64,000 nucleotides of DNA, from NCBI GenBank assembly GCA_024516155.1, contig JAJJXM010000075.1:1-64000 (forward strand), read 5' to 3'. A program made the translations under genes and the position numbers. Position 1 is the stretch's first letter, and each line of letters starts with the position of its first letter. The notes below the pieces were generated by a model. That model saw only the letters and a program-made list of their open reading frames with translations. It was not told the origin of the DNA and searched no databases. The stretch is from Pyronema omphalodes (Eukaryota; Ascomycota; Pezizomycetes; Pezizales; Pyronemataceae). Positions 45,501 to 56,872 of this stretch are shown here, one piece after another.

Positions 45501-45965
45501 TATGCATCCGAAAACGGCCACGAGTCGGTTGTTAAGCTGCTTCTCCAGGTAGAAGGGATCGATATCAATTCCATGGGCTTTTACGGCGAAACCGCACTGT
45601 CATGTGCGTCTGGAAACGGTCATGACTCCGTTGTGAAGCTGCTCCTTCAAGCGGAAGGCCTCAATATCAATTCAATGGACCGTTACGGCTTGACCGCACT
45701 GTCATTGGCATCTGCATATGGTCACAAGTCAGTTGTGGAGCTGCTCCTGCAGGCAAAGGATATCGATATCAATTCAACGAACCGTTACGGCTTGACCGCA
45801 CTGTCATTGGCATCCAGAAATGGCCATGAGGCAATTGAAAAGCTGCTCGTCACTGTTGGAGCTATCGCCGAGTGGGACGCCCCTCCCCAATCATATCGGC
45901 GCCAATCTATAAGTCAACCGCGCGCTCCTCATGCAAGTATCGCCGCTCCTAGAGAGTGGTATTGA
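42526..45965 (+). CDS. Second NLR-like STAND protein, short ankyrin domain (1054 aa, 5 exons)
   Basis: Exons are 42526-42959, 43014-43252, 43301-43517, 43582-44187 and 44297-45965. Exons 2, 3 and 4 are 239, 217 and 606 nt, exactly as in the copy at 22.3 kb, and all phases match. It begins MDPLSISAAVTGFASLAGQI (HeLo-like N-domain). NACHT has GIPGAGKS (Walker A, split from its downstream sequence by intron 3 in both copies), YVCIDALDEC (Walker B) and RIFFTARP. A winged-helix block (ALEVLKWIFLAQRPLTVMEL) follows. Only about seven ankyrin units are present, the second disrupted by an insert of about 30 residues (GEIKRRWLAKSILNFG...). The C-terminus is a short P/R-rich tail. It looks intact and expressible. 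The sensor role is inferred. Confidence 0.9.
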
Positions 45966-47532
45966 TTTTCGAGGGATGGAATACACAAGTTGGAGGATAG
46001 AGTTGATATTCTTCTTTCCGCCAGTGATTTTCCTTCTTCATATATCTATGTGTTTCTGATGTTATACAGTCTAAATTTTCATTGACAAGGATCACAGGGG
46101 TATTGCTGTGCGGAAGATAATGCAAGTGGCAAGGACAAACGGAATATCGGGTGGGTTAGGAACTTGTCACATGGCTTGGTACAGTTGCCGCTGGGCGGTG
46201 GAAGGGATTCTATTTCCCGGCTGTTTTGAATGTCAGGCTTGATTCTTCTGTTTTATGTTTTTCATTTTTTCGATTAGCTGTAGTCAATTTCTTCTTTTTT
46301 GTTTTTTTTTTGCATAATTTTTGTTTTGATTTTTAATCATACATCCGCTCGAGGCCCTAAAGGCCCATACTGGTTAAAACAACCTGTACAACCAGTTTTT
46401 CCAGTCCTCAAAACCGAAGTTTCCTAATGAGGCGCCCCTTTCGCCTTGTCAGCTCAGTGCCATCCACTTTGAAGTGAAAATAAAATACAATACAAAAACT
46501 TTGGGGGTAATGTATCTGAGGACCATCCCTTCGGACGCAGAGTAAGTACATCGAAGGAAGCCAGAAATCCAAGAACGCAATATTCTGCCCGGGTTAGGCA
46601 GCCAGAAGGAATAGGCTTTGCAAACGGGGGCGAATTTCCATGAAATGAATCTCCATGTTGATTTGCGGAACGTATACAGAAAAGGGACATCAAATCTTGA
46701 AGGAGTTTTTTTATCACTGATTATTGGCCGCACTTCCAGAAATCGGGGCGCGAAGAGGGGGGGGGGGGGGGAGGGTCTCGAATTGTGCTGGAAAGTTGGA
46801 ACTACATGGCTTCCAAAGGTTTATCGATAAACCTCTTAAAGGGCTATAGACCTCGATATTAAATAAATCTCCAAGTTGGCGCTATTATCTTCTCTACGAA
46901 TACGTCCTTGTGGCCTTAACCTGGCACAGCAAGACGTACTCTACGAAATCGGTGAAATCATGGACATAAAGAGAGACGACTCGGCTCATGGGTAGTGTAT
47001 GTATGTGGTATGGTTTCACCGTAGGATATCTGAAGCACCGAATAGCTCCGGCGGCTTGGCAGGGCTTCCGAGCAGCGTGGCCATGATCCAGTGTGGCCTG
47101 GAAACTAAGCCAAGGCTGCAACCGAAGCCCGGAGGACCATTTGTGACAATAAAGGGATGCATGCGTTACTCTTTCACGTTTAGCGATACACCTTTCCCAT
47201 GCCACCAGCCACCAGTCACTACCCATTAATTCCTTCCGATTTGACCAACGTTGATAGGTCTCTAATACAGCTGCATGAGTATGTGTATGTAACAATTCAT
47301 ATTTTGGCAACCAAAAAGAGTTTGAACGCCGCAGCTGAGCGACAGACAACATATCTATTCGCATGCTCCCAAATTTCCAAAGCCAATTGCTTATAGTCTA
47401 ACCATACGATGGTCCCCAAACCTCTACTATCTCCGAATTTCCAATACTATCGACCGCAAAGGTTAAACAAACCAGGTATAAAATATAACACCGATTATCA
47501 CCTAAACCTTGCTCCTCTGGTCCCCAACAAAA
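45966..47532. other. Intergenic, holds repeat copy 2 and Dcn1 3' flank
   Basis: The first about 120 bp resemble the 3' flank of NLR-1 (shared GGAATAC and AGGATRGA blocks). A T-rich stretch (46260-46340), a G12-type run near 46757-46770 and repeat copy 2 follow. Near 47508-47575 a CCTTGCTCCTCTGGT segment is tandemly duplicated, one copy inside the last Dcn1 exon. No other gene is supported. Confidence 0.45.
46499..47005 (+). repeat. Long dispersed direct repeat, copy 2
   Basis: Partner of 38845-39325 in the same orientation, 7.65 kb away; the pair brackets the TIR element and NLR-2. Confidence 0.8.
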
Positions 47533-48715
47533 TTATTTCACCTCAGCCTTGCTCCTCTGGTGTCTGACAAAATCATCCAAAATGGAAGGCCAAGCTCCTG
47601 CCTTCCGTTAGACTTCAATCCTTTCTCAGAATATTTGGTGGAGCTCAGGAAAACATACCATCAACATCATAAGTTATCAAATCCGGATCGGATCTTGCCA
47701 ACTGGACAAATTCATACATACAGTTCCAAGTGTCTCTCGTAACGCTATTCCTATCTTTGTTTTCCAAGAATTCAATCCAGTCATCCATATGATTCTTGAA
47801 ACGATCCTTCAGTAGCAGGCGCCAGTAGTAAACTGCAATATCCAGTGGTAGTGACCTCTGTCCCGGTGGTAGAGCAAGATTGAAGGTGTATTTGTAAATC
47901 TTCTTAAAATCGGCATCGTTGTCTAACTTGGCGCGCAAGGAGGGGATCTTGGAACGCATAGTCTCGAGGTTCACTGCACTAAGAATGCGGGTTAGCGGTT
48001 ATTCGAATTGGTACTCGAAACACCATCCCGGTCGCCAAAGGACCACAAAACCGCAGCTAAAGCCAGAAGAAAAATACTTACCCGATGCTCCACCATCCCT
48101 CAACAAATTTATCCTTTTTAAACTCCCCAATAACAGGCGCCTGTAGCAGCTCTGCAATCACAAATACAGTAGCTTCATCCAATTCTACTCCGATCTCCTC
48201 CATGAATTTGATAACGCCGTCCATCGTCATGGTGTTTGGTGGGTCAGAGCTGTCTTTACCCCTGTCAGTATTCTGTGGCGATAACCGGGGGTGTATCCAA
48301 GAGCTGGTGAAGCTTGACAACATTCGACGGGCCAGACAACTGAACTCCACCTCTTCCATCTCAGAACGCACCTCGAAACTTCTCAAACAACGACTCCAAC
48401 TCCTTCTTATCCGCCGACGAAATAGTGCGGCTTCCATTATTTGAGCTGAAGTAAAGGTTGGCAGCTGCCTCGACATTCCAGTTACTCGACTTTAGGTACT
48501 ATCGGTGCGGTACCGTTAGCTGCGGTTTAATGTGGATAGTATCGAGGGTACATACACCGACAGCCGTACGTTCGTTCGAAGCTGTGACCCTGCTAAACTG
48601 CAATATCGCAGATCGCTGCTGAGTGCTGTAGCTCTATTTCTCATTTGTCAGCCCTTTTATCCTACGATCCGCTTCTCTATTCCAACTTGTCCCCTTGGTG
48701 CGGATAGTTTACCAT
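47533..48715 (-). CDS. dcn1: Dcn1-type cullin neddylation factor (about 249 aa, 6 exons)
   Basis: Exons in coding order are 48715-48713 (tentative), 48618-48556, 48498-48372, 48253-48082, 47978-47659 and 47597-47533; phases join. A UBA-like N-terminus (ILQFSRVTASNERTAVGYLK, SSNWNVEAAANLYF) precedes the potentiating-neddylation domain (MDGVIKFMEEIGVELDE, KFVEGWWSIG, FNLALPPGQRSLPLDIAVYY, WIEFLE, AWPSILDDFV). Dcn1 is the scaffold-type E3 that promotes transfer of Nedd8 from Ubc12 to cullins in the nucleus, activating SCF-type ligases. The start is the weak point. The conserved frame hits a stop just upstream, so I propose that the first exon is only the ATG, spliced at GTAAAC to CAG. A different tiny first exon is possible. 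Confidence 0.83.
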
Positions 48716-51129
48716 AGGTATTGCGTTGTGTCCGTATTCTTGGGGTATTCTGGCGGTTCTGAAACGCGGTCGTGTGCTGATGGAGACAGACTGAGGGGGC
48801 CTGGATGGTTGGTGTTGCGGTTTACGTGGGGTCACTGGCGCCAGTGACGGGCCTAGGTGCTGAAGCTAGCCTACTGGTGGACGCTGCAGGGATCAACAAG
48901 AATGGTTGATGCGCACGTGCGCATATATGCATCGATCTCGATCCTCAGCTCTGACGTCTGGCAGATGGTGGCATGTGCTATGTCACCATACCATTTAATC
49001 ACCGCATAGTCACAGATTTCACTGAATGATGACTCGACACGCCGTTTGATATGATTCTCCTCTGATTATTGTGATCTAGGTGTTGTATTGTGCATTTTGC
49101 TTGATGATTCATCTATCAAGTTTCTTGCCTGACCTATCAAGATTTTATCATCAGCTCAATATTCGTCAAGTTTTGAAATTAGATTCATTACATATCAATA
49201 TTAATGGTTTTACAATATAGAAGAGCTAGATAGATATCATTTGGAGATGTTTTCATATGTTTTTTTGTCATCGGGTTGAAATGCAGCGCATATCATGCAT
49301 AACACATGTATGCTTGCTCGGTTGCAGTATCCCAGAACGTTAGCAAGCCATAATAATTTCTGAGGTTAATAAAGTGACTCTATTTGCTTGAACCGGTGCG
49401 GTTAGCAGGCGAGCAACTATACTTCAAGTTTTTACAGGCGAGGTGGCTAGGTAGAGGGTCATCGAAGAGCTGCTTTTGTATTTCTGTGTTTTTCAAATAG
49501 TGTAGAATGTGCTCCATTGCTGAGGTGTCCTAGAACACATGGACCATGTCAAAGTGATATGGTGATGGACACCGAGTCCGGGCAGCGTAACCCGCGACAG
49601 CGACTGTTATTTCTCCACCACAACACAAATTATTTTTTGTGGAGAAATAGTGGTCGCCGTCGGTGGTTACGCTACCCGGATTAAGTGTCCGTCACTACAC
49701 CATAGGTTCTTCTGCAGTTTTATTAGTCCTCTCGTTACCTTCCCTAATTTTGACAGACATTCAGAATGTTTCTGACTATTTATCGCCCCCCCTCGTTGCA
49801 GTACTAATATTTATGATCACTAATGGCGTTGATGCATTTGATATGGCTTCCCGAGTGGTATTATCAAGTTGCAGGACATTTAGAGGCTTTGATAGCCTCT
49901 GGATTGGGATTCTTTTATTGTTGAAACGATGTATTCTTGATGGTCTTCTGGTGTTGTTTCTAGCGATTTCTTTGTTTCTTATGTCCATCCACAAACGCTA
50001 GAGCCTAGATATAGTCATCCTGCAGTCAACTCTCGGATCGAAATAGACAAAGCTGCCATCGCGAGAATAAATTATCGTGCACTTGGTGATTGGTAAATAT
50101 CAGGTAATGAATTATGCACTGGATGGAATCAAGTAGCCGACGCCGAGTAAGGACTGTAGCTCGATATGGTCAGTTCCATTATCAACGGCAAAGTTGAAAT
50201 CGTTAGGGTTGTCAGCGCAGACCTTGGGGAGAAGTTGAGCGTCGTTGCAGAGTTGGTGTCAAGATGATTGGACAAAGTGCATAGTTTTATGGTGCATCTG
50301 CTTCTGGTTGTTTCATCTGTCATGTTCCCGCAGACATCTGCACTAAATGTCACACCGTGACCTGGATACAAGGATTATTCAGTATCCAACGACTCGGTTA
50401 TCGCCCCGCCATTTGCCTTTACTTTACATTGATCCCTTCGGCACGTGACACTTCTGAAAAAATATCTGTCATCATCAATACCGAACGTTCACACTACCCC
50501 GAACGATACCAGCACATTCGTTATCACCAGAGGAGCTACTTATGCTACCAAAGGCTCAACTCAGACCAAGAAAACGAATCACGTTAAGCTAGTGCACGAG
50601 ACAGTTGGAAAGCCGAACAAGTACATTAGCAAGCGCATGGAAGTTGAGAAGAATAGTACCGGCAAGACTTTGAATGATAATTACGGTGAGGAGGTGATCG
50701 ATATGGAACAAGGATGGCAAAATATGCAATTTGGCATGTGGCAAAGGGAAAGAGATGGAGCTATTACATCGTATTTAACGCAAATACCGCCAATAGGCTT
50801 TATAACCTCCAAAGTGAAGGGAAAACCCTCATTGATAATCTAAAACAAAATATTGTCTTATACAACAAAGTCTGCGGGCTGTCTACGTCTTGAAACAATT
50901 CTTTGCCAAACACTAATTTCGAAACAACTGAAGTAATTAGGAAAATTATCTCGAGTTGAACAGGGAGCTGTTTCCTACTTTTTATCTTCTTGGGTTGCTA
51001 TGGCCTCTTATCTTTTCTTTATATATTCTCTCATATTATCATATTATCTCACAATCTCATCCTACCTCATATTCTCATACTATCTCATATTCTCACATCA
51101 TCTCACAACTTTAGTACAACAATATCGAT
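48716..51129. other. 2.4-kb intergenic with a foldback element
   Basis: No gene is supported. A 143-bp hairpin element sits at 49560-49702. An open frame of about 130 codons (50445-50843, first in-frame ATG at 50637) has no recognised content. 51003-51112 is a pyrimidine-rich TCTCATATTATC-type leader just before the next gene. Confidence 0.45.
49560..49702. mobile_element. 143-bp foldback MITE with TA target duplication
   Basis: The two halves are imperfect inverted copies: TGGTG at the left pairs with CACCA at the right, and shared inner blocks are GGACAC, TCCGGG, AGCGTAACC and TATTTCTCCAC. The arms are about 65 nt with a loop near 49619-49636. TA flanks both sides (49558-49559 and 49703-49704). 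A Tc1/mariner-type MITE is the natural reading. Confidence 0.7.
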
Positions 51130-52194
51130 ATGAGTATGTACGATATGAACACAGAACAGTTCGATTCTCTGCCGGTGAATCCAGCTGAGAGTGATAATTC
51201 TTTGACGCAGTTCCTCAAGAACCTCAATAATGAGGGGGAGCAGCCACAAGAGCAGCTATTTCCACCTTCCACCAACGACTTCGAAAATGCTGGTCTTTCC
51301 AACCACGCCATCGGTGAGTTTGATCCTATCGATCTTTCAATCCTCCTTTCCAATCCTGAATCACATCCACTACAACCCACCGAACCCTCTCTGGCTATCT
51401 CAGAGCACCCCACCATCCCCCCCGACTTGAGCTTGGAGGATACTCTTTACACTTCCCTCAAAACCTACCTCCAAAACACTCCTGAGACTACCGCTGTACA
51501 ATACTACCAGCCTTTTCCGCAACCCCAACTTCAGCGGCCCTTCGACAACCCCTCAGCAGCCACCCGCCCAGAGTCACCACCAATGATCGCCGATAACTAC
51601 CAAGCCCCCGCCGGGCTTCTAAAACACAAACCATTCCTCAATCACAACTCATACCGCGTCTCCTCGCAGTCTCACCAGGGTCACCAAGCCCAGCAGTCTC
51701 TGTATGCTTCGAGTCAGCACACGCAGTATCCCATCAACCGCCACAACCTCAGTCCCCAACCCTCCTCTTACCAAAACCAAGCAGCTGCAACATTTTCATC
51801 TCCATCAAAGCCGAAACTCGATCAAAAGACACCAGTCAAGCCACCGAATCTTACAGCCCATGAATGGAGGGACTTAATAGATATCGAAGACCAATTATTC
51901 ATGAGTGATTTCATGCCACAGAAGCTAAAAGATATGTTGCTTAGAGACCAGGCTATGTATCATTTCAAGATCAAGAATGGATATTTTGGGACGCCAGCTG
52001 TGGCTGCTGTGGTATCTGAAAAGCCGTCTGTACCAGATCCAAGTGAAGTGCATTCCGGAAATACCCGGACAGGCTTGGAGGGGTGTGTGCCGAGTGATTG
52101 GGAGAATAGGTTGGCGACGTTGCAGGCGTGGAAGAGTTTATCTGCTGGGCAACAGAGGGATTTGTTGAGGGAGTTGAAGGAGACTTCTAGGTAG
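51130..52194 (+). CDS. Unknown Q/P/S-rich protein (354 aa)
   Basis: Single exon from ATG 51130, with further in-frame ATGs at 51136 and 51145, to TAG at 52192-52194. I do not recognise a family. Residues 1-110 are acidic and contain D/L-rich stretches (EFDPIDLSILLSNPE, LSLEDTLYTSLKTYL), 110-235 are disordered and rich in Q, P, S and H, and 235-285 form the most ordered part (LTAHEWRDLIDIEDQLFMSD, FMPQKLKDMLLRDQAMYHF). The C-terminus is an amphipathic helix (LQAWKSLSAGQQRDLLRELK). There is no signal peptide or membrane segment. The build would fit a transcription co-regulator, but that is speculation. Codon use and length support a real gene. Confidence 0.65.
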   Translation: MSMYDMNTEQFDSLPVNPAESDNSLTQFLKNLNNEGEQPQEQLFPPSTNDFENAGLSNHAIGEFDPIDLSILLSNPESHPLQPTEPSLAISEHPTIPPDLSLEDTLYTSLKTYLQNTPETTAVQYYQPFPQPQLQRPFDNPSAATRPESPPMIADNYQAPAGLLKHKPFLNHNSYRVSSQSHQGHQAQQSLYASSQHTQYPINRHNLSPQPSSYQNQAAATFSSPSKPKLDQKTPVKPPNLTAHEWRDLIDIEDQLFMSDFMPQKLKDMLLRDQAMYHFKIKNGYFGTPAVAAVVSEKPSVPDPSEVHSGNTRTGLEGCVPSDWENRLATLQAWKSLSAGQQRDLLRELKETSR

Positions 52195-54451
52195 TATAGA
52201 AAGCGTTGTCATAGTTATATATGTACTGAGTAAAGTACAGAAGTAAGCAGTAGATGAAATTGGATTCATAAAAGGACAAAACAATATTGAAAAAATAACG
52301 TAGAATTCCGGGTGCATATACCTTGTATCGTGATAACTTCCACGTCCTAAAACTAGACTCCTATGCTTCCCCGTCGACTTACAATGATGTTCCTAAATAC
52401 TCCGCGAATCAAACTCTAAACGCAAGTTACACTCGAATAACCTAGGCCGTCGTCGGAACTGGGGCTATTGCCAGCAATTAACCAAATAATCCCCCAAAAA
52501 CCAGGAACCAAAAACCTAGGGCGCCAAGCACCCCTCCCAACGAAACCCGAACATACCACCCTAAACCGAGATTGCCGAATCTCCATAAAAACCGCTGTTC
52601 CCCAAGCGAAGGTTCAGTATACACTCTTATGCTATTGAACCATGAGTGATTCAGAGTACTGACACTGGAGAAGTAGCCTTTCATCTAAGCTACTGTATTT
52701 CCGTTAACTTCTTCCATGTGCCATAATGTAGACGTAAGAATCACCGATTATCAGTATTAATTGGTAATCACATTTTTGTGGCATATGTATATATGTTACC
52801 CACCAGAAGTTTCTAATCCTGATCATATAGAGACAGTGAGTGACAACCAATCAGATGGTGTCGTCTATCGATAGAACTGCCTCGGCATACAATAATGGCT
52901 AGCGTAGAGTACAAGAGTGGTGAGTCGAGGTTATTACACCCCCAGACTCCGCTGCATGGACTCTCGGATATGTTCAAGTTTCACCCTGTGCTTTTGCCAG
53001 GATCAGAGGGTTGTAAGTACTCCATCCCGCTCCTATTTGGCAGACCCATAAATTCTGGAGACTTCTGAATTACACCATAATCATTTTTATTGGGAGGAGT
53101 GGGGGGTGGGGGGGGGGGGGGGGGGGGGGCGGATATCTTATCTTCGACGGTGGAAACTAAGCAGTGAGCACCATCTTTACCGTATCTGCTTGCTATTTTT
53201 TTTTTTACTTTTTCTGGCGCAGTTAAATTGTGCAAGTTAGGCAAGTTGTACAGCTTATACTCAGTTTACCGGTGTGTTTCACAATCCAAGTCCTGACAGA
53301 TAGCATCGCTGCATCGATTACTATATATCATCCAGAACTTCTTTACAGTGTAAACATTATAATAGCCATCACAACTGTCTCTCCCACAGCACATAATATT
53401 TCCTATAAATTCCCAGAAGTCCCCACGCTATCCACGACTCCAGTTTAAACAGCACAATAATTCCGCTATATCGCGTAGATGGATGGATGAATAGCGTTAG
53501 ATGCCAGCGAGACATACATATAGACAGTTAATAATTCGAAGTTCAAACATAAGGCAGAGTAAAAAACAGCTAGTAGATTACCCATGATATCAATCTATTA
53601 TATCTCACAGCCCTACTGCTTTTAACATCTCATAAGCCTTTTTTAATAATAAACAAACTCACAGTATATATCAGTCAGAATATTATATACATAACCTATA
53701 AGCCTGTATTATATGTGTCTTCGGGAATTTAAAAATCCGACCACGCTGCTGGCTGTATACTTTCTACAATCACCGCTCTAAATTCCCACTAGGAATGTAC
53801 ACAAGATACCGGACGAGACTAAATCTTCGCAAGAGGACGTCAAGACAATATATATCAAGACTTTTTTAATCCACAGCTATTCCACCTTTCATACTATTCT
53901 ATCATGAATCCAGAATCACGAGAACATATCTCACTAGCCGTCTAGCTTTACAAGTTTAATAGTGCGATTGCCGATTAAGTTGTATGTCAGTAATCAGCCG
54001 TAACGACGAGTGACAGCAATCGTTACCAGCCCAGACAAGGATTATCTGCTGACACCAGGGTTTCACCGGTACCTAGGGTTCGCCCTACTTACTTTTCGCG
54101 TTGGTTACCTGGGCGGGCGGTTATTACCTAAAACATAACATATCACTTATCGTCAGTAAAGGCAAAAAAAAAAAAAGAAAAATATCACAATTCCTTATAA
54201 AGGTCCACAAGTCCACAATTATGTACGCTCTTAACGCCTTAATATCATTACGCAGGATATCATACTTTCAGCGGTAAATATCATATCGGTATCTACATCA
54301 TCATTTCTCTCCTCTTCACCCTGCCCCCCCTCCCCCCCCTTCCTCTTCCCGCCTATCAAAAGAATACAAATTTCCACACCCATTCTTAAATTATATTAGA
54401 TATCCCTTATCCGTTTTAAACCCTCCTGATCTATTTGCTTACGCCTCACCA
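52195..54451. other. 2.3-kb intergenic, AT-rich, no gene seen
   Basis: Contains a long G run with GGGTGGGG (53095-53130), short open frames only, and the CCT8 3' flank. I see no RNA gene or transposon ends. Confidence 0.4.
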
Positions 54452-56350
54452 CTAATCCTCATCCCAGTTAGCCTTGGGCTGCGGTACCTTAGGTCCTCCA
54501 GCCTGTCTGCTGACAATAATCTGGTCTACTGATAACACTGTCCTGGCAGCCTCAGTGGCGAGCTTGATTGCCCACTGCTTGGCGATCAAAAGGTCCAAGA
54601 TTCCCTTCTCCTTTGCGTCGACCATACCGTTTCCTTTCTCGTCCTATAATTCCCCATTAGAAAGTTTGTCTCACACAGAGGACCAAAGAAAACGTACATC
54701 AATGTCAACACCTGCCGTCCAAACATCCTTCTTGTGGTGAGCAGCATAGAGTCTACTCAACACCTCGGTAGCATCCAAACCAGCGCTCTCCGCAAGTGTC
54801 CGGGGAATAACCTCGAAAGCCTCTCCGTACTTCTTGATAGCGTGCTGAAGAAGACCGGGGGTCTTCTCTCCGTGAGCGACGATGCGCTCAATAAGCTGCA
54901 TCTCGGTGGCACCAGCTCCAGGGACAAGGCGAGCATCCTTGGTGATGGCCTTGACAACGTTGACACCGTCATCGACGGCGCGCTCGAGGTCATCGAGGTG
55001 GTTCTGAGTAGCTCCACGAAGGACAATGGTGGCGGTCTTGGATCTCTCCTCCTCTATGTTAAGTTAGCGTAAGCTTCTATCCAACGCGACGCGCAACATA
55101 CCCTGTCTGAAAACGGTGACACGGTCTCCTCCAATCTCAGTGGTCTCGACAACGTCGACAGATCCCATCTCCTCAGGCATAGGAGCTCCCAATCTTGCCA
55201 AAGGAGTAGCACCAACGACATTGCACAACCGCCTAAGCTCGTACTTGCTCAAAACCTTGATAACCAAAATGTTGTACTTGTTGAGGTAGTGAAGAGCAAG
55301 CTCTCCGAGAGTAGAACCAGCAACAACAACCTCCAATCCGCAAGCAACAAGCTCCTTGATAGCTGTCTCAAGCTGTGCCTCCTCTCCCTTGGTGAAGTCT
55401 AGCATCTCCTTGGCGTTGTGGAGCAACACAGTTCCCTTGGTTTCCGTCTGGGAGATATCGATGGGGCAGGCGAAAACTCCGACCTTGGCCTTGGTTTTGG
55501 ACTTGACGGATCCATCTGGTGATCTAGGGAAGACCATACCCTTGACGACTCTGCTCTCGGACAAGGAAGATCCCATGATCTTGACGACACGGATGTTGTC
55601 GACGTTGAAGTTGATGGGGTTCTTAGGAAGGACGGCAAGGACAGCTTCAGCGACGAGGGGAGCGATAATATCTTCGTTTCCGTGCTGCTTAGACGCGACG
55701 ACAGTCTTGATAGCCTTGGTAAGCTCAGCAGTGTTGCGGATGTCGTTAACCTTCTCGATAACAAGCTCTACACGTAGGTGGTCAGTTTTTTCAACACCCC
55801 CGAATCGTTGAAAACAATGGAAGCAATGGACAGACCATCAAGGGCCTTCAATGCAAACTCCTGTGCCTTCTCGTATCCTGTAACAATATCTGAAGGGTGT
55901 AATCCGATGCGAATTAATCCCTCTGCCATCTTGAGCATCTCTCCTGCTAACACAATAACCATATTCGTAGCATCTCCCATCTCCGCCTCCTGCTGCTGAC
56001 TTGCCATCACGAGAAGCTTTGCCGCGGGGTGAACAACATCCAACTCTCTGAGAATCGTCGCCGCGTCGGAGGTGAGGATCATTTTCTGGAGATGGTTGAT
56101 GACAATCTTGTTTCTTCCACAGGGACCGAGGGAGGTCTGAACAGTTGATGCGATAGCCTGGCAAGCATCGATGTTTCTGATTACTGCACCGTCCTCACTG
56201 GAGTAGCTATATGGGAGTCAGCCATCATATGCTCTAGATGAAAGGTGCAGGAGTAGAGGTAGTAAGAAAAAGGAGTCGACGGGAGCCATACTTCTGATAT
56301 CCAGGCTTGAAAAGCCCAGTGCCGGGGGCATTTGGGATTTGTAGCGACAT
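54452..56350 (-). CDS. cct8: T-complex protein 1 subunit theta, CCT8 (547 aa, 5 exons)
   Basis: Exons in coding order are 56350-56292, 56206-55836, 55767-55102, 55053-54698 and 54643-54452, all in phase. It starts MSLQIPNAPGTGLFKPGYQ, a theta-type leader. Chaperonin landmarks are TSLGPCGRNK, LTSDAATILREL, GDATNMVIVLAGEML (ATP site), DARLVPGAGATEM and a final VLSVDQIIVSRQAGGPKVP. Length and tail (PKANWDED) fit CCT8, one of eight subunits of the cytosolic TRiC/CCT ring that folds actin and tubulin. The 68-nt intron at 55768-55835 removes a block that would end in a stop and restores ALDELVIEKV. Confidence 0.96.
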
Positions 56351-56872
56351 TATAGGGATTGTGTGATTAAAACAGTCGTGATATGTCTTCCTTTCGGCTT
56401 GGTAAGTGTATCCTTTTGCTTCCGGGAATGGTGGTTAGGAAAGCAGAGATGGAATCGGGGGTGCTGGTAAGGTGGGTTGGATGCTTCTCAGATTCAGATT
56501 CCAAAGCAGCAGCCACACATAACCCCACTGCCAGCCGTGTTGCTTTACAGCAGCCATGTCAGCCTCAGGCTTGGCAAAGCCTGGCAAAGCCCGGCAAAGT
56601 CTGGCAAAGCCTAGGAAGGCCTGGCGAGCCCGGCAGAGTCTGGCGCGCTTCCGGGAACGTGTAAGCAAGCGCGCAAAAAAGTTCCCTAGCAAAGCACAGC
56701 AACGCACAGCACCGCACAGCACCGCACAGCAACGCAACTTGTGCACTTGTGCAACCCGAAACTTTTCGAAAAGCTCCCTCTCATAACCAACCTCACAGCA
56801 TCCGGCCTACAACAACCCCACCTCACCACCTTTTCCCGTCTCCGTCAACCCGTCCAGCTGCACAACCCCACA
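56351..56872. promoter_or_regulatory. Divergent CCT8/Alb1 promoter with two decamer arrays
   Basis: Between divergent starts lie about seven 10-bp units of TGGCAAAGCC type (56570-56650) and about four to five CACAGCAACG/CACAGCACCG units (56695-56738). The first can form GGCTTTGCC-type hairpins. Confidence 0.6.

Noticed and set aside
47000..47150. 5S rRNA or tRNA fragment
   Set aside because: No A/B/C-box order or foldable cloverleaf; part of unexplained flank of repeat copy 2.
46894..47364. 156-codon minus-strand frame
   Set aside because: Overlaps the dispersed repeat copy 2 and is not conserved in copy 1.
49663..50001. Hydrophobic 112-codon frame
   Set aside because: Starts inside the MITE without an ATG, no family resemblance; composition explains the hydrophobicity.
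50445..50843. 132-codon frame, possible small gene
   Set aside because: First ATG is deep inside (50637), no recognised motif, no clear splice partners; noted only as an intergenic open frame.
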